64,000 bases of DNA from Myoxocephalus aenaeus. Lineage: Eukaryota; Chordata; Actinopteri; Perciformes; Cottidae. The stretch's first letter is position 1. Each line of letters begins with the position of its first letter. The stretch lies in NCBI GenBank assembly GCA_038501785.1, contig JBAMJR010000190.1, positions 253,501 to 317,500 of the forward strand, in the 5' to 3' direction. The position numbers and the translations under genes are program-made. The notes under the pieces are model-generated. The model was not told where the DNA came from, did not search any database, and saw only the letters and a program-made list of their open reading frames with translations. This document shows, piece after piece, positions 36,001 to 48,167 of the stretch.

Positions 36001-37469
36001 ACTCCATGGGACCTCCAGCAAAACACCCACCAAGTGTGACGTCGATCGGACGGACGGTTCTCGAGGTACGCGAAGGACACACAGACGGACGTCGTTTTAT
36101 CGTTAGATATCCAAACTTTTCGCCTCACAAGCTAAAACTTGTCACTGACAACAACAAAACAGCATTGAGACTCTCATTTCATCTATGACACATGTATTAA
36201 TAATACCCACTGTTCCCATCGCCATCTGAAACCTCCTTGACATTCATAGAGTGTGCGGCCAATGCGTTTCTCACAATGCCAGACAATAAGAAAACGTCAC
36301 AGAGACAAATGGCCAGATGGCAAACGGAGGTGGTTTCCACTTCCTTCAACGCGCGGCCATTTGCATTTAGATGGGAAAAAAAGGGAACAAGGCTATTTGG
36401 ACAACTGTGGCCCAAATGGAGGAGCAACGGTCAAATGTTTGTCTGTTAAACTATTTAGTTCTGTCCTCAGCGTGTTCTTGTCCGGGGAATTAATTCTCCG
36501 CGACGCTTCGATGATCCCGACCATTCTTTATCAATCTGCCATCCAAAAAAGGGATCTTGTGTGCATTGTGACATGCACTCTTATTGTCGGTACTTTAACC
36601 CATCAGAGGGGTTCGTCTGTGCCTCCAGGAAAAAGACTATTCAAACCAAATGCCACCGCCAACAATGAAAAATATCCACATTTGTCCATAAATCTTCCCG
36701 TTCGGTCGTTGTGTACCGCTGAAGTCTTGCTCTGATGGGATGACCTTTCCATTTTGTATGGAAGGAAACACATGCAGAGCTCCGGGATGAAGGCTGAACT
36801 TTACGCCTTTTATTTCACTTTATTCTATTATTCTGGGCGTTTGGTGGCCGGGTTGACTGGCAGAGTGAACGATTTAAAAAAGATAAATAAAAAGAAGGCT
36901 GCGGTTGACCTTATATATCACCGCCGACCTGATCCGATCAGAAGCCGCCGCCGCGTGGCGAGGGACAAGTTCTGCTCCGACTGATTGATGTGCCAAACAA
37001 AGAACAGAAGGACGGGAGGAAGCCGGGTGGAACCGAACCGGCTCAACGCAAACAAACGGTCCGGCCGCCGGAGAAGCTGCAGGAACCAACACCGCTACGT
37101 TAAAGTCATTGCAATGCATTTTAACCGGGTGTGAAACAATCTAAACGTCACTCTGATAGCCGCTCTTTCATCAAGATCGACTACTTCTTTGTGGTTATAT
37201 AGATGAAACTATTTGAGACGTGCGGGATCACCAGAACCAGCAGGACCCAGACCCAGATCCTCAAGTCCACGTTGGTCCGGATGGGACCGGTCAAAGACAA
37301 TGTTGTGGTTGAGAGGATCTTTCTTGTGGTGGCCGTCAGAGCCTGCTAAGCCTTCTCTGCTGGCCTAAACAGAATCACAAAGTTTACATTTAAATTTTTA
37401 AATTTTCTTAAATTTTTTTGGGTTTAGATTTTTTTATAATCTTTAAAAAAAATTATTATTATATATATA
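33098..37469. other. Intergenic, no supported gene
   Basis: Holds a short GTT run at 34870-34890, a LINE/SINE-type block at 35220-35425, and a repeat with the motif CCAAGTGTGACGTCGATCGG at about 35970-36100. The 160-codon frame at 36253-36735 and others show no recognisable domain, ordered codon use or splice structure. Confidence 0.5.
35220..35425. repeat. Interspersed repeat (LINE/SINE-like, TTTATTTAAAAGGGCC)
   Basis: TTTATTTAAAAGGGCCACGT, CATCTGTAGTCCCTTGACAG and an A-rich tail with AACACAATAC-type motifs are arranged as in a common fish repeat recalled from general experience. Ends approximate. Confidence 0.4.
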
Positions 37470-37767
37470 CCGTAAAAGTCAGGTTACGAGCCGCTACTAC
37501 CTTCGGTCAGTGTCCCCGTTAGCTCCCCGTTGTAGCCAGCTGGGGCTCCTGCTAGCGCTCCGTTACTTCCCCGCTAACTTCCGCTAGCTCCCCGAAAACC
37601 ACCGAAGGTAGCGGGACCAGGCTCGACACCCGACTTGGGCAGAGGGGACGCGGGCAGTAGCAGCAGCGCTAGCTAGCTAGCAGCACAGCTAGCTAGCGCT
37701 GCTCCTAGCTTGCTACAGCGGGGACACTGACCGGAGGTAGGAGCGGCTTGTAACCCGACTTTTACGG
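37470..37767. mobile_element. Family C foldback MITE, copy 3 (298 bp)
   Basis: Inserted in a TA-rich run (ATATATATA on both sides), so the TA duplication is consistent but not independently visible. The ends are CCGTAAAAGTCAGGTTAC and its inverse. The interior matches copy 5 closely (GGGGCTCCTGCTAGCGCTCC; GGGACCAGGCTCGACACCCG), so these two derive from one subfamily. Confidence 0.9.
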
Positions 37768-38735
37768 TATATATATATATTTTTTTTTTGTGGTATATAT
37801 ATATAATTAAAAGTTATAGCTATTTTATTAAAAAACTGATTTCACAAATACACTACATGTATTATAATTATTTTTCCCTATTAGCTTATTTTCGCGCCGG
37901 GCCGAGCTCAGCTGTTAAACATACAAGGAATTTATCCTGGCGGGAGGAGCATAACATTTAACATTTAACAATAAACAGAGTGCAATAAATGGGAGCATGA
38001 CTATTTACGATTAAATCTACAGTAGAATATAAAATGAAAGTTAAAATAAAGTGCACAGACAACAGATAACAGTACTTTAAGGTGGAATGGTAAAGTGATA
38101 AGTGTAGTAAGAATATTGATTTAAAGTCTGACAATATTTAATAACAAATATATGTAGCTTTGAGCAAATCTGAGGAGATGAAAGACAAAGAGTAATTGAA
38201 AGTCTGAGGGAAATTTATGAAAACCATTACAGACACAATTGGCGTTAATTTCAATGTACACTGTTTTTAATACACACTGTGACCAGAGTCCAGGGTCCCT
38301 TTTAGAAAACCTAATGTTACTGCAGCAGGCCTCTCACAGTCTTCCCATTATAAATAAAAAAGCATGTCCTAAAACCCTGGCTTGGAAAGTTTACATCTAT
38401 AAAGATGCATGATATGTAAACTGATTTCCGCATTAAAAACGGAAACACTCAGATAATGAATGTTCTCGTTTGCTGACCAACCACCTGCAGAAACAGAGAC
38501 ATTAACTGAGCCGCAATTAAAACCAGCAGCATTTCTCTGGGGAGGAACCGTGGACGCTTCATGGAGATGCAGCGGCTAATAGAGCCGGTTGCTTAGGGGC
38601 CCGAGTGTGTGGCCAGCGGGGCCACGGGGCCTCCATGGGAGGCTGATGATGAATGCGGCTAATAGGCCGAGGCAGTTCTCCACACACACACTCACACACA
38701 CACGTGTGGTGCTCATAGGCGGCTGGTATCGATCG

Positions 38736-38775
38736 ACACACACACACACACACACACACATACACACACACACAC
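38736..38775. repeat. (CA)n microsatellite
   Basis: About 19 CA dinucleotides with one TA interruption; an associated CA-rich stretch lies at 38680-38702. Confidence 0.95.
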
Positions 38776-39528
38776 CGCTTCACCACTGCTTAAATGAGAG
38801 CAGTCAATAGCAGAGCTGTCTGAGAGACGCCCCGAGTGTCTCTGCGGTGGAATGGATAGTTGTTGATCGAGGAAGGAAAGATTTATCAAAAAATCCACAC
38901 AGAATGAATCTATATCTGTCTTTTCTGCAGACGCAGACAATCTGAATGTCCTTTTTTGGGGGGATTTCATGAGCTCCTATAAATGTATAAAGTGTTTTAA
39001 ATGAAGGCGTTGATCTCCGGTACGGTCGAGATAGAGATGGTTTCAGGTCGTCTTTATTCATCGCTGGCTGGAGGAAAACGTCTTCACCGTTTCTCCAGAA
39101 TAAATCAGACGTCAGGTATTCTCTTGACATACTTTGATGCCAATATCAACGGTAGAAAGTGGAAATTGTAGTATGCCTTTATTTCTTTTCTCGTTCACTT
39201 CATTACAACTGGAAACCTTAAACGCATCATCACCTCCAAAGGGATTTCTGGACCGAACACTTGACATGAATACTTAAATGTGTACTCCTTTAAAATGGCT
39301 AATTGCAGAGGCTGAGTCCTCACATTAACACTGATCTCTCTCTCTTTGTTTTCATAACCCTTTTACAAATGAAGACGTTAATGACTGTGAAGAGGTGATG
39401 ATAATGCATGACTCGGATATGATTTGAGCGGTTTCCATAATGAGGCCCCTGACTGTGCTCAGCTTCATCAGCTCGGTCAGTTACCGGCCTGCTGGTCCAC
39501 CGGAGCGCCGGGGAGGAGGACTGGATTC

Positions 39529-39553
39529 ATGATGATGATGATGATGATGATGA
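39529..39553. repeat. (ATG)n microsatellite
   Basis: Eight ATG/GAT trinucleotides, giving a poly-Met frame. Confidence 0.95.
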
Positions 39554-40021
39554 GCAGCATAATTGCAATCACAACAATTATGGGATTCATTCGAAAATCC
39601 CTCTTCATATATCATGAAAATATCCTCTTCAGTGAACAACAAAAGAAGTGTTGTGTTCACTGCAGCCGGGTTTCTATTAAAACCTTCACGTCTGGTAAAA
39701 CAAAAAGGAAAAATAATGAGTTGATTTCAGCACATTTGTTCTACTAAAGCCAAGATATTGAAGAAAGTTCCCGGAAAAGAAAGTTAGGCCTATTATGCAC
39801 ACGAAACGTCCTCAATCGCGCAAAAAAAAGACACGTTCGCTTGTATAAAACAATAATTTTGTTGCCCTCAAACATATTTTGTTTGATTGGATAATACAAA
39901 CAAAAGTACCAATGTCTACATTGTAAAAACTAAATGTACCGTAAGTCACTTTGGGAAAAAGCATCTGCCAAATTAATGTTACGTATAAGATACTGGTTAA
40001 ATTAAAAGCCAAGCAATGTTT

Positions 40022-41153
40022 AGGCCCTTTCCTCTAAATGTCATCCCCAAACTAAAAGGTGTGTATCTCTGCAACCACTAGGGCTAGTTGAATAATGTTG
40101 GTGTTATAATAAAAGGTACACATGTGAGATGTTGTTCAGATGTGTAAATATCAGTCTATATGTTACTGGTTAAGAGTAAATGAAGATGACACACAGAACA
40201 TTTTTTAAAGGTTTCAGGTCCGCCTATAAAAAAATCACTTTCAGGATGATTATTTCTTTGAAATGATGCAGCTGTAAGGTCCAACTCTAACCCAAATCAT
40301 AGCTCAATATGTGAACATTCTCTAACCCAAATCATAGCTCAATATGTGAACATTCTCTAACCCAAATCATAGCTCAATATGTGAACATTCTTTAACCCAA
40401 ATCATAGCTCAATATGTGAACATTCTCTAACCCAAATCATAGCTCAATATGTGAACATTCTCTAACCCAAATCATAGCTCAATATGTGAACATTCTCTAA
40501 CCCAAATCATAGCTCAATATGTGAACATTCTCTAACCCAAATCATAGCTCAATATGTGAACATTCTCTAACCCAAATCATAGCACAATATGTGAACATTC
40601 TCTAACCCAAATCATAGCACAATATGTGAACATTCTCTAACCCAAATCATAGCTCAATATGTGAACATTCTCTAACCCAAATCATAGCTCAATATGTGAA
40701 CATTCTCTAACCCAAATCATAGCTCAATATGTGAACATTCTCTAACCCAAATCATAGCACAATATGTGAACATTCTCTAACCCAAATCATAGCTCAATAT
40801 GTGAACATTCTCTAACCCAAATCATAGCTCAATATGTGAACATTCTCTAACCCAAATCATAGCTCAATATGTGAACATTCTCTAACCCAAATCATAACAC
40901 AATATGTGAACATTCTCTCTGCAAAGGTTGAGTTTGAAGCAGAACAAAGTTAGAGAGGGTTTAGAACAGAGAACATTCAGGCGAGGTCTCCAAAATTTGC
41001 ATTGTGACATTTGAATTTTCTCATGAACCAAACCATATATTTCACTTGTATTACTTGTTTCAATACATATACAATATACAGCAGTTTGGGGCTTATATTT
41101 AAAAGAAATCAACCTATGATTTACAGTGTTATATAACAATCGCTCAGTTTGTA
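40022..41153 (+). mobile_element. Family A dispersed element, longest copy
   Basis: Contains in order: CCCCAAACTAAAAGGTGTGT, the TCTGCAACCACTAGGGCTAG block, TATCAGTCTATATGTTACTG, a CACTTTCAGGATGATTATT block, the 35-bp array, AGTTAGAGAGGGTTTAGAAC, and the terminal ACAATCGCTCAG. The reverse complement is found at 4075-4615, and pieces in direct orientation are at 45540-45745 and 62990-63095. No protein frame. Class undetermined; no TIRs or target duplication could be assigned. Confidence 0.8.
40288..40917 (+). repeat. 35-bp minisatellite, 18 units
   Basis: Eighteen units with an exact 35-bp period, starting TAACCCAAATCATAGCTCAA and continuing TATGTGAACATTCTC. Homogeneity is very high. Most variation is one base (AGCTC or AGCAC), the AGCAC form occurring in three internal units, and the last unit has AACAC. 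Other family A copies have one unit or none, so the array arose after this copy inserted. Confidence 0.97.
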
Positions 41154-42234
41154 ATTGGTTTTTAAAAGGTTAAATGATCTAAGAACTGTATTTTATGGAT
41201 GTTTACCAAAAACAGATATAAGATATAACAGATATAATTGGATACTTAGTTTAAAAACCCAAACAAACACAGGACTTTCAGCCAGCAGACCGGTGTTAGT
41301 GTCCCAACGTGTTTTCCATTCTTATGTCACGTTGTTGTGTTCACTTTTGTAAACCTTGTCAGCCCAGCCATGATGTTTATAGAAAGCCGCCACCTGGAAC
41401 AGAGTTTAGGATGTTACGTGAAGACCCTGAACACAACGCTCAGCTTTGTTTCTATAAGAAGTCATATTTCTACGTGCTCCACATCCAGAGAAAAACAATC
41501 TTTAATTTTAGCCAGAGCCTCCTGCCAGACTGATGAATTAAAATCCCGCCCGCTTCGTCTTATTGACAAGCGGCGTCATTAATCACAGAACGTGCACACC
41601 GTGCACAACGTGCACACAGCTCAGTCTCCAGCTGCTGCCGAGATAACAATGGCACTGGTTTGCTGGATTCTCCACACACATCGGGTTCTGACTCCTCTCT
41701 GACATCCTGCACCTCCTTCCCTCCTTCCTTCCTTCCTCTCTAACCTTTGAAGTTAATTCTCATCTTCTGGTCAATGTTACTTTGAGGTTTTTTTTCTTCC
41801 TCTTCCCAGTCTGGACTTGAAGCCACGAAGCCGAGCAGAGATCCAGACTTCAGACGGGTCCGGGCCACAGAGCGGATCAATGTGCAGCAGAGATCAGGAA
41901 CCTCTCCGGAGGCTGAGGCCGACTCGTATAGAACTCATACGTCCATTTGATCAAATGCCAGCAGAATATATAAATATATATAGAAATACATAGAGCAATC
42001 TGAGAGAACACCTTGTGACAAAACGAAAGAGCTCAGAGGTTTATCAACGGCTCCGTTTACTGTAAAGAAACACACGAGCTCCATGTTGAGCAAACAACCT
42101 GCCAACCTGTTGAACTTTTATTTAAACTTCTCCGATGAGCTGCAGATGTATTATCTCTACATCTGCAGCTCGTTGGTTTGGATTTTTCAGCATTTCAGTT
42201 TGGTTGCCAACGGGATCCCGATTATAATAATAAT
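41154..42234. other. Intergenic, no supported gene
   Basis: Unique sequence, with a CCTTCCTTCC run at 41720-41740 and a near-palindrome around 42131-42171 (GAGCTGCAGATGTA / TACATCTGCAGCTC). No gene recognised. Confidence 0.4.
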
Positions 42235-42372
42235 AATATTATAATAATGTTATTTATAAAGCATATTTTCACAGACAAAAGAGGTCACAAAGTGCTGTAC
42301 AGTTAAAAAACACAGTACAAACACATTAAAAGATGAAGGAAGAAAAAAAAACCACAATAAAACAAATAGTGA
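42235..42372. repeat. Interspersed repeat (TTTATAAAGC / CAAAGTGCTGTACAG)
   Basis: TTATTTATAAAGCATATTTT followed by GGTCACAAAGTGCTGTACAG and an A-rich tail. This is the same architecture as 58018-58120 and the teleost LINE-tail-like repeats. Confidence 0.5.
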
Positions 42373-42414
42373 AAATAAATTAAAACAGGTATTTAAAACA
42401 AACGCCAGCGTAAA

Positions 42415-42635
42415 ACAATGACGATGTCAGCCATCGCAACCTCAGCCCGTTGGTTTGTGGACCGCCGTTTTGAAGCATCGAGTTCGGCGATTTGGTCGTC
42501 GCCATCTTGGATTACGGACCAGTTAAAAGAAGTGACCATATATGGACTGAGGAGGAGTGACGTAGAGACGCCGTATACGTCTCTGGTGTCGACCTGTCAA
42601 TCACCTTGTAGCCCCGCCCTAAAGCATAATTTACG
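42415..42635 (-). mobile_element. Family B body, inverted partial copy
   Basis: GTGACCATATATGGACTGAG through TCAATCACCTTGTAGCCCCG matches 59507-59600 and is the inverse of 14660-14690 and 56870-56902. Its left half (TTGGTTTGTGGACCGCCGTT, GCCATCTTGGATTACGG) is the inverse of a stretch around 57090-57160, which defines the distal part of the family B body. The copy has lost its minisatellite: a GGAT microsatellite begins just where the family continues in other copies. Confidence 0.75.
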
Positions 42636-42701
42636 GGATGGATGGATGGATGGATGGATGGATGGATGGATGGATGGATGGATGGATGGATGGATGGATG
42701 G
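42636..42701. repeat. (GGAT)n microsatellite
   Basis: Sixteen GGAT tetranucleotides, giving a Trp-Met-Asp-Gly frame. It sits at the truncated edge of a family B copy. Confidence 0.97.
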
Positions 42702-44334
42702 CAGAGCGTATTAATTTAAGGAAATTACACAATAAAAAAGTGCAAAAATGCAAAGTATATGCAGTATACGTAAGTATATACGGGTAAATAGAAGTATAAG
42801 AACCTCATGCTGTATTAAGAAGACTTAAAACAGCCGAGGAGCCGACCTCCACGTCCGTTTGTCGACCTTAAGGAATCCCCTCTGGACAAACTGGATCCAG
42901 TGCCGTTCCTGAGAGACCTGAACTTGATTCAGGACCCAAACCACAGAGTCCTGTACATCGTTCACCCAGCATGCACCAGGTGTGGCACGAGAGCGTAGAC
43001 CTCCAGGACTTGAAAAACAAAAAAAGCATTGTGTAGGATATAAACCTAATGAAAGTGGTTGACGTATATAACATAACCTTTCTGTTTCTTAGTCGACATG
43101 TTTCCATCTGACTGCTCTGCTGCTGCTGACACAGGAACATGGCGGGGCGCCTCCTGTTTCCTCTGCGTGAGGCGGGCGTGACGGTGTGAGGCGTCCCGCT
43201 GCGCCGACATGATGAAACGAGGATGTTGGAGACGAGATGCTGCTGATCAGACGGCGTCCCGCTGAGCGCTACCTGACAGCGGCGCCCCAGCAGAGACCAA
43301 CGCTGGTTTATGCGAGTTCGCCTTTTGTCTGTAGAAGTGTCACAAATATAGTTCCTGTTCTTCAACTGCTGGATGTTATGAGACTTTAAAACATCTTTAT
43401 ATGGCGCCTGGACATTGTTTTGTTGTATTTCTTTGCAGTGAGGGCAAACCCACTCTTCAAGTCACTAGAAAAGTTGCATGCCGGCTCAAAGCGAGCACTT
43501 TCAGGCTGAAGATATTTAATCTGGGCAACTAGGCTGAAGTCTCTCAGAGGGGTTTACTGCAGGGAGTAAGCACACAAAAGAAAAGAAAATACTCACCGCG
43601 GCCCATTAATTTCTGGGCAGTAAACAGCGCCCAGAGGCCTCCGGCAGGTTGGCTGTTCACGTCACGGATGCATCCATCAGCAGCACGCGGCGGACCACCA
43701 GGTCCAGTTAGCGGGACCGGACCGGTGGGTTCTACACCAGTACGACTCCAGTGAGCCGTCACACACAGCTGGGCGACAAACGCTCGCGTTGCGATTCCTT
43801 TCTGGTTTCGTTTTGTTCGATTCCCCGCCGCTCCGCCGCCCTAATGTGAGACGGATGAACAGCTTGTCTCATGAGGAGAACTGTCCTAGATTTAAAAAAG
43901 ACACCGCGTGACCTTGATTTCTCCAGGAGGGAAACCTACGGAGCGCCGCTTTATTTCCGTCTGGTGGAGGGAACCGGGTGCAGAGCGGCATCCGCTGCCC
44001 GAGGCCAACCTGCTTTCACAGATAGGTCACAGCCGCCTCTCCCGACTCACATTCTGCAGGTTTAACGGCAGCGGAGCTGGAGCTAAACGGGCAAACGCGG
44101 TTGTTGACGTGGTCACGTGATCAGACCGGCAGGAGGAGAACACGACCACATCATCCAAGTACACATTACAGTTGGGAAGGTCACCAGAGGTCACCACATT
44201 CATGAGCCTGGGGCATTACTGGGTCAAGAGTAGAATCTTGAGATCATACACAAGAACGGTGTTGGCAACATTGTTGCGGATATTTTGTATGTTGGATGTG
44301 ACATAACTTTAAAAGTTATGCATGTTTTTATGGA
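42702..44334. other. Intergenic, no supported gene
   Basis: The 165-codon - strand frame at 42868-43365 shows no recognisable domain. The + strand segment 42870-43010 has GC-rich, coding-like texture in two frames, but no family could be named. Confidence 0.4.
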
Positions 44335-44522
44335 TACGAGAGACGGGTCCAGGAACCGCACAGGAAGTTGTCTGACAACCTGGACTACGAGAGGAAGAAG
44401 TTGAAGGAAAAGCTTGAAACTCTGATGAAGGAGAAGGAGAGGACCATCATAGAGAGAGATTCTCTGAAGGCGACCAATGAGGAGCTGCGATGCACTCAAC
44501 AGCTCCAGCTCTCCCAAACAGG
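44335..44522 (+). pseudogene. HOOK-family coiled-coil gene fragment
   Basis: The + strand frame gives RRVQEPHRKLSDNLDYERKK, then KLKEKLETLMKEKERTIIER and DSLKATNEELRCTQQ. The succession Y-x-R-x-VQ-L-H-KLS, then LKEK-x-KEKER, then ERDSLK-TNEELRC matches the central coiled coil of HOOK1/HOOK3, cytoplasmic dynein-dynactin cargo adaptors. Compared with my memory of HOOK1, four or five residues are missing after KLS. No splice acceptor with a pyrimidine tract precedes it, no good donor follows, and no other HOOK segment was found. I read it as a relic, possibly retrocopied or captured. An isolated real exon is less likely. Which HOOK paralogue it came from is open. Confidence 0.7.
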
Positions 44523-44973
44523 AATCCTTCTAGCTAGTGTGCGGGTTTTGGTATATTGTTTTGGCCTTATGCCGTGTTCACACTAAAAGAGTTGCGAAAT
44601 ATTCCGGTGCATATTCCGGTTACTGTAAAGTGTTTGATGGGTCGATGCCCAAACGTGTCGTTTATCACATCAAAATATGGAAAAGTGGAACGGCAGGAGC
44701 TTCTTGTGCTTCTTTACATCAAATATTTTATTGTTTTCCAACGGTGGTTGTTGGGCCGTGTGATCACAGCTTCCCTCTTTCACTCCCTCATCCATCGATA
44801 TTTGTTCATATCCCAAAACCTGTTGATATCCAAGTCCTTCATGATGTTTACAAGTAGGTGTGTTTCTCTTGATGTTCTATTGGACATCCAACTCTTCTCC
44901 AGCTCTTCACCATATTCTGAATGTGTTGTACAAAAGTCCAAAGAATGCTCCAAAAACCTGAATAATAAACATA

Positions 44974-45268
44974 CCGTAAAAGTCGGGTTACAAGCCGCTC
45001 CTACCGCCGGTCAGTGTCCCGCTGTAGCAAGCTAGCTGCTAGCTAGCGCTGCTGCTAGCTAGCGCTGCTGCTGCTACTGCCAGCGTCCCCTCTGCCCGAG
45101 TCGGGTCTCGAGCCGGGGCTGGTCCCGCTACCTTCGGTGGTTGTCGGGGAGCTTGGGGCGCTAGCGGAAGTTAGCGGGGGAACTAGCATGAGCGCCAGCT
45201 GGCTACAGCGGGGAGCTAACAGGGACACTGACCGAAGGTAGTAGCGGCGTGTAACCCGACTTTTACGG
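44974..45268. mobile_element. Family C foldback MITE, copy 4 (295 bp, reversed core)
   Basis: TA-flanked, with ends CCGTAAAAGTCGGGTTAC and the inverse. Relative to copies 2, 3 and 5 the core is inverted (CCCCTCTGCCCGAGTCGGGT instead of ACTTGGGCAGAGGGGAC), as expected for insertion in the opposite orientation. A run of GCTAGCTAGCGCTGCTGC repeats fills the left half. Confidence 0.9.
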
Positions 45269-45539
45269 TATTCGGAATATGTTGTTTATGTGAGCCACAT
45301 CAAATTCAGAATATTGTCATTTTCGTAATAATAGAGACATATTGGGTGGATTTAAACTCAGTCACCGTCTTCAAAGAGTCTGGATCCTCATGACATGCAA
45401 CATTTGAGTTTCGACTCCTCACGAGGAAGTAATTAACTTCTTGTTCAGTTAGTTTCCAGCGTACAGAATATAGTTTCTCTCGTATTGTGGTCCACGTTGT
45501 AGGAACTGTTTTCATAGGATAAAGCCCTAAAGTGCCAAA

Positions 45540-45745
45540 TAAGCGTCTGTTAAAGCACCAAGCTATTTTTAGGCCCGCCTAGAAAAAAATCACTTTCAGG
45601 ATGATTATTTCTTTAAAATGATGCAACTGTAAGGTCTAAACTTCTCCCAAATCATAACACAATATGTGAACATTATCTCTGCAAAGTTTGACTTTAGAGT
45701 TAGAGAGGGTTTAGAACAGAGAACATTCAGGCGAGAACACAGTCA
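45540..45745 (+). mobile_element. Family A fragment with a single 35-bp unit
   Basis: AGGCCCGCCTAGAAAAAAAT, TCACTTTCAGGATGATTATT and GAGAGGGTTTAGAACAGAGA match 40210-40260 and 40950-40985. Between them lies one unit (CCCAAATCATAACACAATAT) where the 40-kb copy has eighteen. Confidence 0.85.
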
Positions 45746-46683
45746 AAAACAAAGTGTAACAACAATACTTTTTATACTTTTATGATTATCTTTCTTTCTG
45801 TTTGAGTTTTTTGTTAAATGGCTTACTGGTTCTTGTAGCAAAGGCTTTGATGTTTAATTTGATGTGCAGCATCAATATATTTTCTTGTGATTTATATGTT
45901 TCTTTTGCAATACAAAAAAAGAGAACCATATATGGTGCTACGGTGTTTAAAAGATGTCTCTGCATCTCAGGGTTATCAGGATATTTTGCCACCTTAAAAA
46001 AACGGGGTCACACGCCATAAATGCATTGTTTCAATCAATGACTTCATGAAATGCAAAATGAAAAGCGCCACATTGGATTCCTGGGATGAAACCAGGCTAA
46101 CCGCTAACCTCATTAACACGTCTTCCCTCCTGTGGTTTGCCAAACCGCAGAGTGCTAATTTCACCCGGCGCTGCACAAGCTACCGACAGCCGAGAGGAAG
46201 CGTCTTTGTTTGTTATCCGGTAACTGCCGTGCGGTTATTGACGCACGGTGCTTCTGACTGGAAAAGAAGCAAGATGGAGATAAGAGTTAATTTCAGGGGT
46301 GTAAAGTTTTATTCTTTTTAATCCGGGGACAAGAGCACATAAAGCTTTTAAAGACTGTTTCGCGTGCACCAGTTACGCAGTTCAGTGAGATTCAGAGGCA
46401 ACAATCTGCCTTGTAAATCCTATCATTTCACATTTGTTGATTAAACTCTGTGGTCACGGTTCAGGTTGTAGTTTTGTTATTTTTACAGTTGCAAACACAG
46501 ACTAGAACAGTGCAGAACAAGTGGAGTGCAGATGTTTGCCATTGGGGGTCTGCAACGACCACTGCTGTAATGTTTGAATGAATCAATACGAACAATTCAA
46601 GATACGTTTTTTGTAATGCAACACATACGCTTTCATTTGAAATTATGCAATGCTCAAGTATCTTAAAACCTGCATTATCTCTA
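45746..46683. other. Intergenic, no supported gene
   Basis: Unique-looking sequence. The 91-codon frame at 46046 has no recognised motif. Confidence 0.4.
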
Positions 46684-46917
46684 GTGACCACCAGGGAGCG
46701 ACTCCTCTGGTTGTATAGAAGTATATGCTTCATGTGTTAAAGCTGCATTCTCTCTATTGACCACCAGGGGGCGACTCCTCTGGTTGTATAGAAGTATATG
46801 CTTCACGTGTTAAAGCTGCATTCTCTCTATTGACCACCAGGGGGTGACTCCTGTGGTTGTATAGAAGTCTATGCTTCATGTCTTAAATACAGCATGATGT
46901 TCATTTATACATACAAG
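46684..46917 (+). repeat. Family B 73-bp minisatellite, 3 units, with body stub
   Basis: Three CTCF-like unit ends (GACCACCAGGGAGCGAC, GACCACCAGGGGGCGAC, GACCACCAGGGGGTGAC). The last unit jumps directly into TACAGCATGATGTTCATTTA, a piece of the family B body, with about 100 bp missing between. Confidence 0.9.
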
Positions 46918-48135
46918 TAAAGCAATATAAAATATAAAATTGCACAATATATTTAAAAAAAATAATAATAATAAATTAACTTGTACCCAAACAAACTAAA
47001 ATGAGTTCCAATGACGGGAAATCTTAACAACGCTTAAGTCTTCTGATCTAAATAAATTGGTCACTGATGTAGTCGATCTGTCCGTGTATTACATTAAAAG
47101 TATGAAGTTTATATAAACTCTTTGTGACTTTAGTTTTTCAGGCGTTTCTTCCTCTGCTTCATTCTCTTGTTGTGTCTCATATCTGTGGAAGATAACCCGC
47201 TCACCTCACCAGATCTTTTAGAATTCCCTGAGTGGGAGCCGGCTCCCGGCTTCACACCGATCCTATCTGCAGTTGGAGGCTCTGCTTTCGAGCTTTCGTT
47301 CACAGTCACACGTATTGATTTTGAGCGTATACGAGATCGCGAGAAATGTGGATTTATGGGCCAGCTCTCACTGAGCCTGATAAGAAAAATGTACCTTAAC
47401 AGGTCTGAACTGAAAGAAACAGTGAGAAAATGAGTTTAAAATGTATTTTTTTGTATTAACTTCAGGCCTTTCAAACTGTCCTGCGATTAATCTGCGAAAG
47501 AAAAATAAATAAACTCATAAATATTTTGATCTCAAACGGCAAAAAGATTTCCCCGTTAAGGTCAAACCTCTTTGTTTCCTCCAGAAGTCTGAGGAGGCAA
47601 CGGAATAATAATTAAAATGCGGCGTGACAGTTCACGAGCAAACAACAAAAAGAACACACAAAAAACAGATTCTGGAGAAAAAGAGAGTACGCGCTCATGA
47701 ATAATGCAAAGCGCTCGTCTTTCAGCGAACACTTTATAATGAACTGTGAGTGTAAGAAAATAAAGCTGCAGAGAACGTGTTGATACTCACAATGTTTGAG
47801 ACAATTAGGAAGCAGATACAATCAGACGTACAGTTTGAGGGCAACTTTGCATGGAAAACATTTTCAACCCGTTTGTTTTTAATCTTCAGACGCGGAGAAG
47901 CCGCTGTAATCATCTGTCAAGTGGAAGAAAAAGAAAAAAATCTATGTTTTTCGTCCCGATAGAGAGATGAAAATGGAGGGAGGTGAAGAAAATCAATTGT
48001 TTCGACGTAATTTAGTGTTGCTCCGCTTGTTCGCGCTCAACCCAGATCTTTAAACCTGAATGAAATCTTTGAAGCTCAAACGGTTCGGAGGAAGTGAGAC
48101 TTCCATCATCACAGAGGAAGTCCGTCAATAAGTTG

Positions 48136-48167
<32 letters not shown>

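Larger units (their letters stand above)
37768..40021. other. Intergenic, no supported gene
   Basis: Microsatellites at 38736-38775 and 39529-39553 and AT-rich unique or degenerate repeat sequence at 37900-38430. No splice-compatible conserved frame was seen. Confidence 0.5.

Noticed and set aside
36253..36735. 160-codon + frame
   Set aside because: No motif or codon bias; begins within a degenerate repeat; nothing links it to a family.
42418..42714. 98-codon + frame ending in WMDG repeats
   Set aside because: Composed of an inverted family B repeat followed by a GGAT microsatellite; not a gene.
42868..43365. 165-codon - frame and coding-like + texture at 42870-43010
   Set aside because: Several frames look plausible, none can be matched to a known protein, and stop codons follow in each + frame without clear donors.
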